Below, piece after piece: positions 1 to 11,365 of a stretch of DNA of 64,000 nucleotides (its first letter is position 1; every line of letters starts with the position of its first letter). The DNA comes from DTU098 sp964498525 (lineage in GTDB: Bacteria; Bacillota; Desulfotomaculia; Desulfotomaculales; Pelotomaculaceae). A model generated the notes under the pieces. That model was not told where the DNA came from. It made no database searches and saw only the letters and a list, made by a program, of their open reading frames with translations. The stretch spans positions 124,001 through 188,000 of the forward strand of contig CAZCGU010000005.1 of assembly GCA_964498525.1 (NCBI GenBank), read 5' to 3'. The position numbers and the translations under genes were made by a program.

Positions 1-38
1 TGAAATACAGGCAAGAGGAATAGGGCCCCAGTTCCTTA

Positions 39-66
39 GAAACCTCTGTTCGGAGGTTTCCTTTGT
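39..66 (+). terminator. Intrinsic terminator ahead of metK
   Basis: An 8-bp stem (GAAACCTC paired with GAGGTTTC, loop of 6) is followed by a short T-rich run. It probably ends an upstream gene outside the window. There is no SAM-riboswitch-like sequence in the 100 bases before metK. Confidence 0.55.
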
Positions 67-102
67 GGTCTGGGCTTGTACTTTTTGGTAGGGAGGTATT
101 TT

Positions 103-1293
103 ATGACCAGGCGGCTTTTTACTTCTGAATCCGTAACCGAGGGTCACCCCGATAAGGTTGCCGATCAGATTTCCGATGCAGTGCTTGATTCAATTTTAGA
201 TAGGGACCCTTTGGCCCGCGTGGCTTGTGAAACCCTTGTTACCACCGGCCTGGTCCTGGTAAGCGGCGAAATAACCTGCAACTGTTACGTGGATATTCCC
301 AGGGTGGTCCGGGAAACGGTTTGCGATATCGGCTACACCCGGGCCAAGTACGGCTTTGACGGCACCACCTGTGCGGTGCTTACCGCCATTGACGAGCAGT
401 CCTGTGATATTGCCCGGGGGGTGGATCGGGCCATCGAGGTCCGTGACCTCCAAAGTGTTGAGGATGAGCTGGAGACGACGGGGGCGGGGGACCAGGGGAT
501 GATGTTCGGCTACGCCAGCAATGATACGCCGGAGTTGATGCCCCTGCCGGTTTCCCTGGCCCACGGCCTGGCCAAACGCCTGGCTGTTGTCCGCAAGAGC
601 CGGGTACTGCCCTATCTGCGGCCCGACGGCAAGACCCAGGTTACGGTGGAATACGAGAACGACCGGCCGGTCCGGCTGGATACCATCATCGTCTCGGCCC
701 AGCATCACCCCAAAGTTGCCCCGGAGGCAATTCGCCGGGATATCATAACCCAGGTAATCGGCCCGGAGGTCCCGCCGGAATTGTTGGACGACGCCACACG
801 GATATTTGTGAATCCCACCGGCCGCTTTGTGATTGGCGGACCCCAGGGAGATACGGGTCTGACCGGCCGCAAGATCATCGCCGATACCTACGGCGGAATG
901 GCCCGTCACGGGGGAGGGGCCTTTTCCGGCAAGGATCCCACCAAGGTCGACCGCTCCGCCAGCTATGCCGCCCGTTATGTGGCCAAGAACATCGTGGCGT
1001 CCGGCCTCGCGGACAAGTGTGAATTCCAAGTGGCTTACGCCATCGGGGTAGCCCGCCCCGTATCCATCAGGGTTGAGACCTTCGGTACAGGCAAGGTCAG
1101 CGATAAAGTCCTGGTGGAACTGGTGCGCAAGCATTTTGACCTGCGTCCGGCGGCCATCATCAGGGATCTTGATTTGCGCCGGCCTCTTTACAGGCAGGTA
1201 GCTGCTTACGGCCACTTCGGCAGGAGCGACCTGGACCTGCCCTGGGAGCGCACGGACAAGGCGGAAGCCCTGAGGCGCGAAGCCGGAATATAA
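103..1293 (+). CDS. metK: S-adenosylmethionine synthetase
   Basis: Makes S-adenosylmethionine from methionine and ATP in the cytoplasm, the cell's main methyl donor. The 396-residue product has the family marks: GHPDKVADQISD near residue 14 (ATP and Mg contacts), GAGDQGMMFGYA near 127 and GGGAFSGKDPTKVDRS near 269. The ATG at 103 follows a GGGAGG ribosome site by seven bases and gives the usual N-terminus (MTRRLFTSESVTEGHPDK); an upstream in-frame TTG at 76 would add nine atypical residues. The gene stands alone between two hairpin terminators, so it is probably its own transcription unit. Full length, no missing motif. Confidence 0.97.
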   Translation: MTRRLFTSESVTEGHPDKVADQISDAVLDSILDRDPLARVACETLVTTGLVLVSGEITCNCYVDIPRVVRETVCDIGYTRAKYGFDGTTCAVLTAIDEQSCDIARGVDRAIEVRDLQSVEDELETTGAGDQGMMFGYASNDTPELMPLPVSLAHGLAKRLAVVRKSRVLPYLRPDGKTQVTVEYENDRPVRLDTIIVSAQHHPKVAPEAIRRDIITQVIGPEVPPELLDDATRIFVNPTGRFVIGGPQGDTGLTGRKIIADTYGGMARHGGGAFSGKDPTKVDRSASYAARYVAKNIVASGLADKCEFQVAYAIGVARPVSIRVETFGTGKVSDKVLVELVRKHFDLRPAAIIRDLDLRRPLYRQVAAYGHFGRSDLDLPWERTDKAEALRREAGI

Positions 1294-1312
1294 CAGGTTG
1301 AGGCAGCGTCTG

Positions 1313-1338
1313 AAACCGGGAAACTTTCCCGGTTTTTT
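1313..1338 (+). terminator. metK terminator
   Basis: The stem AACCGGGAAA / TTTCCCGGTT is followed directly by a run of T residues, about 20 bases after the metK stop. Classic intrinsic terminator. Confidence 0.85.
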
Positions 1339-1452
1339 CTATGTTTTCCCGGCCTTTCCTCAATAGACCAGCTTCGCCGGGACACCCTGGGGCACCCCCC
1401 GGGAAAATCCTGCATAAGGTACAGTACCAATGAGTAACGGGGAGGTGGTCCC

Positions 1453-1881
1453 ATGCCTCTTCTGCTTTTGTCCCTGTTCCTGCTGCTGGTGGCGGGCTTC
1501 TGTTATCTGTGGCAACTGGTCCGGGCCAACCGTGGTTCCGCTTCCGGTTCCGGACGGATCCGGTTCCTGCTCCTGGTTCAGGACCAGGAGCCCTGGGTAG
1601 AAGGGTTTTTCCGCAAGCTTTTTTACGGGCTGCGAAACGTACCACAGCTTAAGATTCAGGTGTTCGACAGCGGTTCCAGGGACGCTACGGCAGCTATACT
1701 GGAACTGCTGAGCAGGTACTATCCCCTGGAGGTCCTGGCCGCCGGGGAAGTTGAGGGCCCTGCGGCGGTAAAGGGTTGCGGCGCGGCTAAGGAAGAAAAC
1801 GGTTGCTATTGTGCCGATCTGCGGAAACTGGAGGGGAAAGCCCTTCTTAAAGCAGCTTCTTTTCTGGTCCGGCTTAATTGA
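1453..1881 (+). CDS. Small membrane-anchored protein of unknown function, glycosyltransferase-like
   Basis: 142 residues. A hydrophobic helix at residues 2-22 would anchor the protein in the membrane, with a cytoplasmic domain after it. That domain contains FLLLVQDQEPWVEGFFRKL and VFDSGSRDATAAILELL, which resembles the N-terminal half of family-2 glycosyltransferases (the DxGSxDxT sugar-nucleotide motif), but the protein is too short for a complete enzyme. The ATG follows GGGGAGGTGG. It lies just before the GGDEF gene on the same strand, so the two may be cotranscribed. The resemblance may be only a fold fragment; function unknown. Confidence 0.75.
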   Translation: MPLLLLSLFLLLVAGFCYLWQLVRANRGSASGSGRIRFLLLVQDQEPWVEGFFRKLFYGLRNVPQLKIQVFDSGSRDATAAILELLSRYYPLEVLAAGEVEGPAAVKGCGAAKEENGCYCADLRKLEGKALLKAASFLVRLN

Positions 1882-1932
1882 TCGCAGGTAAATTCCCGGG
1901 TTTGTCGAAATAACCATTCGAGGTGGGATGCT

Positions 1933-3636
1933 TTGCGGGAAAAACAGGGAACCGCACACATTCTTTATATCTGGCTGGTGGTGGGTCTGGCTGCCTGGCA
2001 GCTGTCCCTATTATTTCCCGGGCTGGAATTGGACAGGGTCCGGGAGCTGGCGCTGATTGTTCTTCTGGGGATCCTGGCCGAGTGGCTGGCTGTGCCGTTT
2101 CCCCACGGGCAGCTTTCTGGCAGCTATATCCTGGTGCTTGCTGCTTTCTTAATTTATGGTCCGGCGGCAGCCGCCTGGACCGGCTGCCTTGCCACCATGT
2201 TGGGGCAGGGCATAGCCAACCGGGGTAATCCCCTGAGGACAACCCTTTTTAACTCCGCCCAGTATGTCCTGGCAGTACTGGCGGCATCCTATGCCTTTAG
2301 GGCCACCGGGGGTGAGCCGGGCCTGGTCGGTACCGGAAACCTTCCTCCCCTGGTTGTCTTTACAATCACCTACATAATTGCCAATCATTTGCTGGTTTAT
2401 CTTTATCTCCTCCCCAAAAGACGCCACCTGCCTCCTCAGGCCTGGCTGGATACCCTCAAGTGGGACGGATTGTCCTACCTTTATACGGTACCCCTGGGCT
2501 TACTGGTTGCTATGGTCTACCAGTTTACCGGATTGTCGGGTCCCCTGCTGCTTTTTGCCTCTGTCCTGGGGCTGCAGGTAATTCTTCGTTATTATGTCCG
2601 GCTCCAGGTAGCCAATCAGGAGTTAACCGCGTTTTATGAAGCGGCCCGTTTCCTGGAAGGGAACCCGGGGCCAGGTGAGGTTTTAGGGCAGGTCCTGAAA
2701 AGCGCGAAAAAGGCCGTCCCTTTCCATAGCGCGGCGGGTTACCTGCTGACCGGGGAGAGAGGGGCGTACCATCCAGTGGCAGCGGTGGGTCCTTACTCCA
2801 ATCAAATTCGTTCCACGGCGGTTTATCTGGGAGAAGGGCTCACCGGTATGGTTTTGGAGAACGGCGAGCCGGAACTGATTGCCGACTCCAGGGCCGATTC
2901 CAGGGTCAAGGCGGATGCGGGCCTGACCCGGATTATGCGTTCGCTGCTGGTCATCCCGCTGTATACGGGCCGGGAGGCCCTGGGGGTTGTCGTCCTGGGG
3001 GACAAACGACCCCATGCCTTTGATGAAAGGCATCTGCATATTATGGCCATCCTGGCCGGACAGGCGGCAATTGCCGTGGAGAACGCCGTGACCAAAGAAA
3101 GGCTGGCCCGGGTCCTCACCCAGGATCCCCTCACCGGACTGCTCCGCTTCGGCAACTTTAACGAACTGGCGGACAAAGCCCTGGCCCGCACGGATGAAGA
3201 AGGGTTCCCCCTGGGCCTGGCCCTGATTGATATCGATAATTTCAAGGATTTTAACAAGCGCTACGGACGAAAATCCGGGGAACGGCTTCTGGGTGAACTG
3301 GCGGCCCTGATTGAGGGGGAAACCCGGAGAAACGATCTGGCCGCCCGCTACGGGGGGGATGAGTTCATTCTTCTCTTACCCGACACCCGGGGAAGCCGGC
3401 TGAACGAGCTGGCCCTCGATATTCTTTATGCGGTGCGCGACCATGCTTTCCTTAAACAGGACGGCCGGGCGGCCCGGATCACCGTCAGTATCGGAACTGC
3501 TGAATATCCCCAGGACGCCGGTGATGCCGAAGGCCTGTTGAAGGCTGTCCAGAGAGCCCTGGAAAAAGCACGGGAGCAGGGCGGGGACAGGGTTGAGGCA
3601 GCAGCAGCTTCCTTGAAGGTCCCCCCTCCCGGCTAA
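1933..3636 (+). CDS. Membrane GAF-GGDEF protein (probable diguanylate cyclase)
   Basis: 567 residues. Five or six hydrophobic helices fill residues 10-215, a GAF-like sensor domain follows at about 230-390, and a GGDEF domain at about 400-555. The active-site motif reads YGGDEF near residue 474, so cyclase activity (two GTP to cyclic-di-GMP) is likely; DPLTGLLRFGNF and LIDIDNFKDFN are also conserved. No RxxD inhibitory site is evident just before the active site. The start is a TTG behind GAGGTGG. The ligand seen by the membrane or GAF part cannot be told. No EAL or HD-GYP partner lies nearby. Confidence 0.9.
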   Translation: MREKQGTAHILYIWLVVGLAAWQLSLLFPGLELDRVRELALIVLLGILAEWLAVPFPHGQLSGSYILVLAAFLIYGPAAAAWTGCLATMLGQGIANRGNPLRTTLFNSAQYVLAVLAASYAFRATGGEPGLVGTGNLPPLVVFTITYIIANHLLVYLYLLPKRRHLPPQAWLDTLKWDGLSYLYTVPLGLLVAMVYQFTGLSGPLLLFASVLGLQVILRYYVRLQVANQELTAFYEAARFLEGNPGPGEVLGQVLKSAKKAVPFHSAAGYLLTGERGAYHPVAAVGPYSNQIRSTAVYLGEGLTGMVLENGEPELIADSRADSRVKADAGLTRIMRSLLVIPLYTGREALGVVVLGDKRPHAFDERHLHIMAILAGQAAIAVENAVTKERLARVLTQDPLTGLLRFGNFNELADKALARTDEEGFPLGLALIDIDNFKDFNKRYGRKSGERLLGELAALIEGETRRNDLAARYGGDEFILLLPDTRGSRLNELALDILYAVRDHAFLKQDGRAARITVSIGTAEYPQDAGDAEGLLKAVQRALEKAREQGGDRVEAAAASLKVPPPG

Positions 3637-3745
3637 AGTGGCCTTGCTGAAATGGTTATACCCGCCACGCCGGGTAATCCCGTATTTTTCACCCCGTTAG
3701 TTTCCCGGAAAACATTACCTGGCCCGGGGCAGGGGAGGTTTTTTC

Positions 3746-4501
3746 TTGTCATCCGTCTGGAACGACTTCCTCAACTTGATATTTCCGCCCAAGCCGGAAT
3801 GCCCCTTCTGCGGCCGGTCAGCGGCCCCGGGAGATATCTGCGGGCAGTGCCGGGGCGTTATACAGGGCTGCCGCGGGGAGACCTTTTGTGAACGCTGCGG
3901 CCGCCTGCCGGCGGTTGTTGCGATTGTTCCGGGGCTGGCCGGATCCGGCAAACTTATTTGTGAAGACTGCCGGAAGAGGGACTGGCCCTTTGTTCTGGCC
4001 CGGGCGGGGGGGCCCTACGAGGGTGTTTTGAGGGAGGCGCTGCACCGCTTTAAATATGCCGGTCAGCGCAGCCTGGCCCCGCACCTGGCCATTCTGATGG
4101 CGGAGGCCTTTCGTGCGGAGCCGTATTTTTCCAGGGTTGTGATTGATATGGTTTTGCCGGTACCCCTGTCCAAAGAAAAATTACGGCAAAGGGGTTTTAA
4201 CCAGGCTGCCCTGCTGGCCGGGGAAGTGGGAAACCTTCTGAAAATACCGGTGGGCAAGGGGATACTGTACAAGGATGTGGAAACCCCCTCCCAGGCGGGG
4301 CTGAACCGGTCCGCCCGGGAGTCCAATCTTGCTGGAGTCTTTAGCGTGAGGCAGGCAGAACGGCTGGACAATAGAAATATCTTGGTTGTTGATGATGTTT
4401 TTACAACCGGCAGCACCCTGGCGGCAGTTGCCGCCACCGTTCTTGCGGCCGGGGCAAACCGGGTCTTCGGGCTTTCAACTGCCGCCGTCCGGTCTATTTA
4501 A
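3746..4501 (+). CDS. comFC: ComF family phosphoribosyltransferase-like protein
   Basis: 251 residues. An N-terminal zinc-ribbon with CPFCGR, CGQC, CERCG and CEDC pairs (residues 17-75) is followed by a type-I phosphoribosyltransferase fold, with the PRPP loop VVDDVFTTGSTL near residue 215. ComFC proteins act in DNA uptake and recombination in competent bacteria, but the family is wide and non-competent anaerobes carry it too. The TTG start follows GGGGAGG. No comFA helicase gene precedes it here, so its role in transformation is uncertain. Confidence 0.9.
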   Translation: MSSVWNDFLNLIFPPKPECPFCGRSAAPGDICGQCRGVIQGCRGETFCERCGRLPAVVAIVPGLAGSGKLICEDCRKRDWPFVLARAGGPYEGVLREALHRFKYAGQRSLAPHLAILMAEAFRAEPYFSRVVIDMVLPVPLSKEKLRQRGFNQAALLAGEVGNLLKIPVGKGILYKDVETPSQAGLNRSARESNLAGVFSVRQAERLDNRNILVVDDVFTTGSTLAAVAATVLAAGANRVFGLSTAAVRSI

Positions 4502-4842
4502 AGAAGGATTTTCTTGCCGCCGTCCGGTTTAATTTAAGAAGTTGTGTGTTTTCTTTGAGGTCGTCCGGTTTATGGATGAATAATGGGTGATCCGGCAGTT
4601 GAATTCACCCCAGGATCCCCCAAAAGGGAAAAATCCGCCCGGAGGGCCTGGCTCCGGGCTTTCCTGCGACAGAATAACAAGCTGGATGAAGTCCGGGACA
4701 GCGGGTACTTTAAACAGCCAGGCTGGAATTCCCTGTTTTTCTACAAGAAACATGCCAGCTGTTTACATAAAATAACATTGTTCCCGGGAAAGATTTAATT
4801 TACCCACATTAAAAGGGCCTGTTTTATAAGTTACTAACACGT

Positions 4843-4860
4843 TTATACACATTATCCACA
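4843..4860 (+). promoter_or_regulatory. Two adjoining DnaA boxes
   Basis: TTATACACA is followed immediately by TTATCCACA. The second is the perfect consensus box and the first differs at one position. They sit in AT-rich noncoding DNA between comFC and the cold-shock gene, about 120 bases before the latter's promoter. Role inferred: DnaA binding, either for regulation or titration. Confidence 0.5.
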
Positions 4861-4977
4861 GGCTTTTCTGCACAAACAGGAATCAACAAGGAAATTTTCG
4901 ACATTTAGAACCTGTTGTTTACCCGGGCCCGTTGCCCGTTGTTTTAATTCCGGGGATTTTGCCATCATAACCAATGC

Positions 4978-5007
4978 TTGACAATGGTAAAATTTATATG
5001 GTAATAT
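4978..5007 (+). promoter_or_regulatory. Sigma-A type promoter of the cold-shock gene
   Basis: TTGACA at 4978-4983 and TAATAT at 5002-5007 with an 18-base spacer. Predicted transcript start about 45 bases before the GTG start codon. Confidence 0.75.
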
Positions 5008-5056
5008 GTTACTACGTGAGTTTGTGCCACGGTATCAAGATCTAGGAGGTATGAAT

Positions 5057-5254
5057 GTGTTAGGGAGGGTTAAGTGGTTTAACCAGGAGAAGGGGTACGG
5101 TTTCATCGAGAGGGAGGATGGCGGAGATGTTTTTGTCCACTTCTCGGCGATTCAGGAAGAGGGCTTTAAGACCTTAAACGAGGGTCAAAAGGTTGAATTC
5201 GATATCGTCGAAGGCGCCCGTGGGCCCCAGGCGGCCAACGTTATTAAGTTATAG
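5057..5254 (+). CDS. Cold-shock protein (CspA/B family)
   Basis: 65-residue single cold-shock domain that binds single-stranded RNA and DNA and works as an RNA chaperone. Both RNA-binding motifs are present: KGYGFIER (RNP1) and DVFVHFSAI (RNP2). The GTG at 5057 lies seven bases after AGGAGG and gives the normal N-terminus (MLGRVKWFN); the ATG two codons earlier is too close to that ribosome site. Monocistronic, with its own promoter and a terminator. Confidence 0.93.
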   Translation: MLGRVKWFNQEKGYGFIEREDGGDVFVHFSAIQEEGFKTLNEGQKVEFDIVEGARGPQAANVIKL

Positions 5255-5265
5255 AACTGCTAGAT

Positions 5266-5291
5266 TTACCCCAGCTAGCCTGGGGTTTTTC
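5266..5291 (+). terminator. Cold-shock gene terminator
   Basis: CCCCAG / CTGGGG type stem (ACCCCAGCTAGCCTGGGGT) followed by five T residues, 15 bases after the stop codon. Confidence 0.8.
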
Positions 5292-5425
5292 TTGTTAGGC
5301 GAGGTAAAAGGTCCTGATGCGAATCCTGCTTGGAGGCATAAAACCGTTGACTTGATTGGGAAGCAGGATTTCATGCTTATTTGGGGAATACTAGAACAGG
5401 AAGCGAGTTAAAGGGGGTTATTATT

Positions 5426-5950
5426 TTGAAAGTACTAGTTCGTGGCAGAAACATTGACGTAACAAACGCCCTGAAGGATTATGTTGCGAAGCGCGTCGGC
5501 AAGTTGGATAAGTATATCGACAACTTCGGCGACGCCCAGGTTACCATGACGGTGGAAAAGGATTCCCACCGCATTGAGGTAACAGTACCTATAAACGGAA
5601 TGATTTTAAGAGGGGAAGAAAGCACGGGGGATATGTACACCTCCATCGACCTGGTAGTGGATAAGCTGGAGAAACAAATAGCAAAATACAAAGGGAAACT
5701 GCAGAAAAGGGGCGCCCGGTTTATTAACGGGCAGAGGATTGCCGTTCCTGTGAACGCCGACGAAGATGCCCCCCGGTTGGTCCGGACCAAACGTTTTAAC
5801 ATCAAGCCCATGCCTGTGGAAGAGGCCATTCTGCAGATGAACCTGTTGGGCCACAGCTTTTTCGTATTCTCCAATGCTGAAACCGAGCAGGTCAACGTTG
5901 TTTATAAACGGAAAGATGGGAATTACGGTTTGATTGAGCCGGAATACTAG
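5426..5950 (+). CDS. hpf: Ribosome hibernation promoting factor, long form
   Basis: 174 residues. The N-terminal S30AE/RaiA domain (about 1-100) binds the ribosomal decoding region. The C-terminal domain (about 120-174, VRTKRFNIKPMPVEEAILQM) dimerises ribosomes into inactive 100S particles in stationary phase. The TTG at 5426 follows AAAGGGGG and gives the typical start MKVLVRGRNIDVT; the longer reading from 5381 adds an unconserved leader. The order hpf-secA-prfB is conserved in Firmicutes. Confidence 0.95.
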   Translation: MKVLVRGRNIDVTNALKDYVAKRVGKLDKYIDNFGDAQVTMTVEKDSHRIEVTVPINGMILRGEESTGDMYTSIDLVVDKLEKQIAKYKGKLQKRGARFINGQRIAVPVNADEDAPRLVRTKRFNIKPMPVEEAILQMNLLGHSFFVFSNAETEQVNVVYKRKDGNYGLIEPEY

Positions 5951-5968
5951 AACTCCGCAATTGCTTGT

Positions 5969-6002
5969 CCCGGGCGCACTTTTCCCAGTGCGCCCGTTTT
6001 AG
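5969..6002 (+). terminator. hpf terminator
   Basis: Ten-base-pair stem CGGGCGCACT / AGTGCGCCCG with a TTTCCC-type loop, followed by TTTTAGTTTT. Strong intrinsic terminator about 20 bases after the hpf stop. Confidence 0.88.
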
Positions 6003-6097
6003 TTTTGCTGCTGTTAAGCCTTCGGCGGCAAAGGGCGGTAAACCGTCCTAAAAAAAGATAAGTTAAAACCAAAGCCCCATGGCAATATTATCCATAA

Positions 6098-6127
6098 TTG
6101 ACGGGTTTATTAAAAATACAGTATAAT
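6098..6127 (+). promoter_or_regulatory. secA promoter
   Basis: TTGACG at 6098-6103 and perfect TATAAT at 6122-6127, 18-base spacer. It leaves a leader of about 130 bases before secA. I see no riboswitch in that leader. Confidence 0.75.
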
Positions 6128-6262
6128 ATTATGATGACGCCAGCCCTTTTTGCTTGTACCGGGCAGGGGTGGGGATGCGCTGTTGAGGGAAGGGACTATG
6201 GCTTTAAGGGTGCCGCTGATTTTAGTACCCTTGATGCGGATTTCAGGTAAAGAGGTGATTAA

Positions 6263-8926
<2,664 letters not shown>

Positions 8927-8947
8927 CAAATACAGGGAAGGTGAGTC

Positions 8948-10055
8948 ATGTACCCGGAACTTAAGCGCAGCCTGGAGCGGCTAGCCAGACGAATCGAAGA
9001 TTTGAGGGTTTCTCTTTGACATAGCCAAAAAGGAAGAAGATATTGAACTGCTGGAAAGAAAAATGCTTGCCGGCGGCTTCTGGTCTGAACCGGAACAGGC
9101 CCAGAAAGTTGTCCAGCGGGTGGCGGGTTTGCGGGAAAGGGTTACTGTTTTTAAGGACCTGGCCCGGGACTGCGAAGACCTGGAGTTGCTGGCGGAACTG
9201 GGGGAAGAGGAGGAAGACCGGGATACCGCCGACGAGGTCAGGGACGGCCTGACTTCTATAACCCGGCGGGTGTCCGAGCTGGAGCTGGCCGTCCTGCTGG
9301 GGGGTCCCTACGACAGGGGGAACGCCATTATCTCCCTGCATGCCGGGGCGGGAGGGACTGAAGCCCAGGATTGGGTGGAAATGCTGCTCCGGATGTACAT
9401 GCGCTGGGCGGAGCGGCGCAGCTTCAGGGTTGAGGTGCTTGATATGCTCCCCGGCGATGAGGCGGGTACCAAGAGCGCCACCATCGAAATCAGCGGTCCC
9501 AACGCCTACGGCTACCTCTGCTCGGAAAAGGGAGTGCACCGGCTGGTGCGCATATCGCCCTTTGATACGGCGGGCCGGCGGCATACTTCCTTTGCTTCGG
9601 TGGACGTGCTCCCGGAAGTGGAGGGCGAGCAGGAAGTCCAGATCAGCCCCGACGATTTAAAGATAGACACCTTCCGTTCCGGGGGGGCAGGGGGGCAGCA
9701 TGTGAACAAGACCGATTCCGCTGTGCGCATCACCCACCTGCCCACAGGAATTGTGGTAAGCTGCCAGAACGAACGCTCCCAGCTTTCCAACCGCCTTGCC
9801 GCCATGAAAATGCTCAGGGCCAGGCTGACGGATCTGGAACTTCGCAAAAAAGAAGAAGAGCTGGCGGCCCTGCGCAGCGACCATCAGGAAATAGCCTGGG
9901 GCAGCCAGATCCGTTCCTATGTCTTTCATCCCTACAGCCTGGTTAAAGACCACCGTACCGGGGAGGAGAGAGGGAATATCAACGCAGTCATGGACGGCGA
10001 AATTGATTCCTTCATTGCCGCCTATTTAAAAAACAAGGCCCGTACCGGCTGTTAA
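8948..10055 (+). CDS. prfB: Peptide chain release factor 2, with programmed +1 frameshift
   Basis: Release factor for UGA and UAA stops. Twenty-three codons from the ATG at 8948 end in CTT TGA (stop 9017-9019); skipping the T at 9017 resumes at GAC (9018) and continues to 10055, giving 368 residues, the normal RF2 size. GAGGG just upstream, in the AGG-GTT-TCT-CTT-TGA-C context, is the internal Shine-Dalgarno element, although weaker than the usual AGGGGG. The specificity motif SPF (RISPFDTAGRR) and the catalytic GGQ near residue 247 (GGAGGQHVNKTDSA) are intact. RF2 senses its own shortage through the in-frame UGA, so expression is autoregulated. Follows secA closely, as in most Firmicutes. 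Confidence 0.96.
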
Positions 10056-10512
10056 CCGGTCCCTGAGGCAGCCGGGGGGCTTCATATTACCAGGACAGTT
10101 ACCAGGACAGCGGGTTGACAAACTGGACATCCACCCCGGGGGTACCCGCGCCGGGTTTGTTTGCCCGGGGCAGGGGTGGGGGCTGTGATTTTGCTGTAAA
10201 TTATTTGATCCGGGCAGAGCCTTAAAAGCGCAAAGGCAGGTAATAGCCGGGGGGCGGTTTTTGGAAAAGACCGCCCCCCGGTACTTTTTCCCCCGGAACC
10301 CCAATCCCCCGGGGTTTTAAAACCATACATATTTGTCGCGATGTTAGAAGTTTGGCAGGATTTTTGAGCGCAAAACAGAATATGTATGTGGTTATTGTCG
10401 AATTGAGAGATGTTCCCAGTCACCGCCTGTGGGCAGGACCGTCTAAAATCCGCCGTTATTCCACATGCTATACGGGATAGGGTAAGAACCAAGCAAACAC
10501 GGGACGTGTCCT
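10056..10512. other. Gene-free region between prfB and yitT-like gene
   Basis: About 450 bases with no convincing gene. It holds one strong GC-rich hairpin (10247-10281). Further on is an AT-richer part with a possible Spo0A box (TGTCGAA, 10396-10402). I see no clear sigma-A promoter. Confidence 0.5.
10247..10291 (+). terminator. GC-rich hairpin terminator
   Basis: CCGGGGGGCGGT and its complement ACCGCCCCCCGG flank a short loop, followed by TACTTTTTC. Probably ends the secA-prfB transcript, about 200 bases after prfB. Confidence 0.6.
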
Positions 10513-11352
10513 TTGGTGAAAGGTTTATACGAAATTCTGGGGGTAAGCCTGGGTGTCCTGCTGACCGCCCTGGGACTGGATCTGTTTCTTATTCCCAATA
10601 AAATTGCCGCCGGCGGGGTCAGCGGGATTGCCACCATCCTGCATTATATTATTCACGTGCCGGTGGGAGCAACCATGCTGGCCCTGAACGTGCCTCTTTT
10701 CGTTCTGGGAATTCTGAGAATGGGCCTGCCCTTCGGGTTCCGCTCCCTTTACGGGACAATCAGTCTGTCCCTGGCCGTAGATTTGCTGGCCCCCGTCCTG
10801 CCGGTTCCCACCCAGGATGTCCTGCTTGCCAGCCTGTACGGGGGAGTTCTGGTGGGCCTGGGCCTGGGGCTGGTTTTCCGGTACAAGGGCACCACCGGCG
10901 GCACGGACCTGGCGGCTGTCGTCTTACGGACCTATACCGGGGCTAATATCGGCACGCTGCTGTTCCTGGTGGACGGGATGGTGGTGCTGGCTGCCTGGGT
11001 CACCTTTGATTCCGCCGAGCTGGCTATGTACGCGCTGCTGACAATTTTCATCGTTTCCTGGCTGATTGATGTGGTCCAGGAGGGCCTGAGCTACGCCAAG
11101 GCCTTTCTCATCATATCCCGGCGTTCCCCGGATATTGCGAAGGCTATTGTAGAGGGGTTGGACCGGGGCGCTACGGCCTGGCCCGCCCGGGGTGTCTATA
11201 CGGGAACGGAGCGGGAGGTTGTCCTTACCGTAGTCAACCGTTCCGAAGTGAGCCGTTTGAAGGAAATTGTCTACGGGGCCGATCCCGGCGCCTTTGTAAT
11301 TCTGGCGGATGTTCACGAGGTCCTGGGTGAAGGATTTAAAAGATATAAATGA
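10513..11352 (+). CDS. YitT family membrane protein (DUF2179)
   Basis: 279 residues. Five or six hydrophobic helices occupy about residues 5-195, with FLIPNKIAAGGVSGIATI near the start and the GTTGGTD motif of the YitT family in a later loop. A soluble C-terminal DUF2179 domain of about 80 residues follows (VVNRSEVSRLKEIV). Several paralogues are usual in Firmicutes and the transported substrate, if any, is unknown. The TTG at 10513 or the GTG at 10516 could be the start; the ribosome site is poor (GGGA). Transketolase follows at once and may be cotranscribed. Confidence 0.88.
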   Translation: MVKGLYEILGVSLGVLLTALGLDLFLIPNKIAAGGVSGIATILHYIIHVPVGATMLALNVPLFVLGILRMGLPFGFRSLYGTISLSLAVDLLAPVLPVPTQDVLLASLYGGVLVGLGLGLVFRYKGTTGGTDLAAVVLRTYTGANIGTLLFLVDGMVVLAAWVTFDSAELAMYALLTIFIVSWLIDVVQEGLSYAKAFLIISRRSPDIAKAIVEGLDRGATAWPARGVYTGTEREVVLTVVNRSEVSRLKEIVYGADPGAFVILADVHEVLGEGFKRYK

Positions 11353-11365
11353 CAGGAGAGTGGGG

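Larger units (their letters stand above)
4502..5056. other. Gene-free region with repeats, DnaA boxes and promoter
   Basis: About 550 bases without a convincing gene. The unit GCCGCCGTCCGGT..ATTTAA occurs at the end of comFC (about 4482) and again at about 4514, with a third short copy (GTCGTCCGGTTTAT) near 4560. AT-rich sequence with two adjoining DnaA boxes follows near 4843-4860, a possible Spo0A box on the minus strand at 4897-4903 (TGTCGAA), and the promoter of the cold-shock gene. Two overlapping ORFs at 4583-4798 lack family resemblance and good ribosome sites. Confidence 0.6.

Noticed and set aside
1..102. SAM riboswitch before metK
   Set aside because: Only a simple hairpin with a short T run is present; none of the S-box core elements could be found.
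4583..4798. Two overlapping ORFs (71 and 62 codons)
   Set aside because: Same DNA in two frames, no ribosome site, no recognisable motif.
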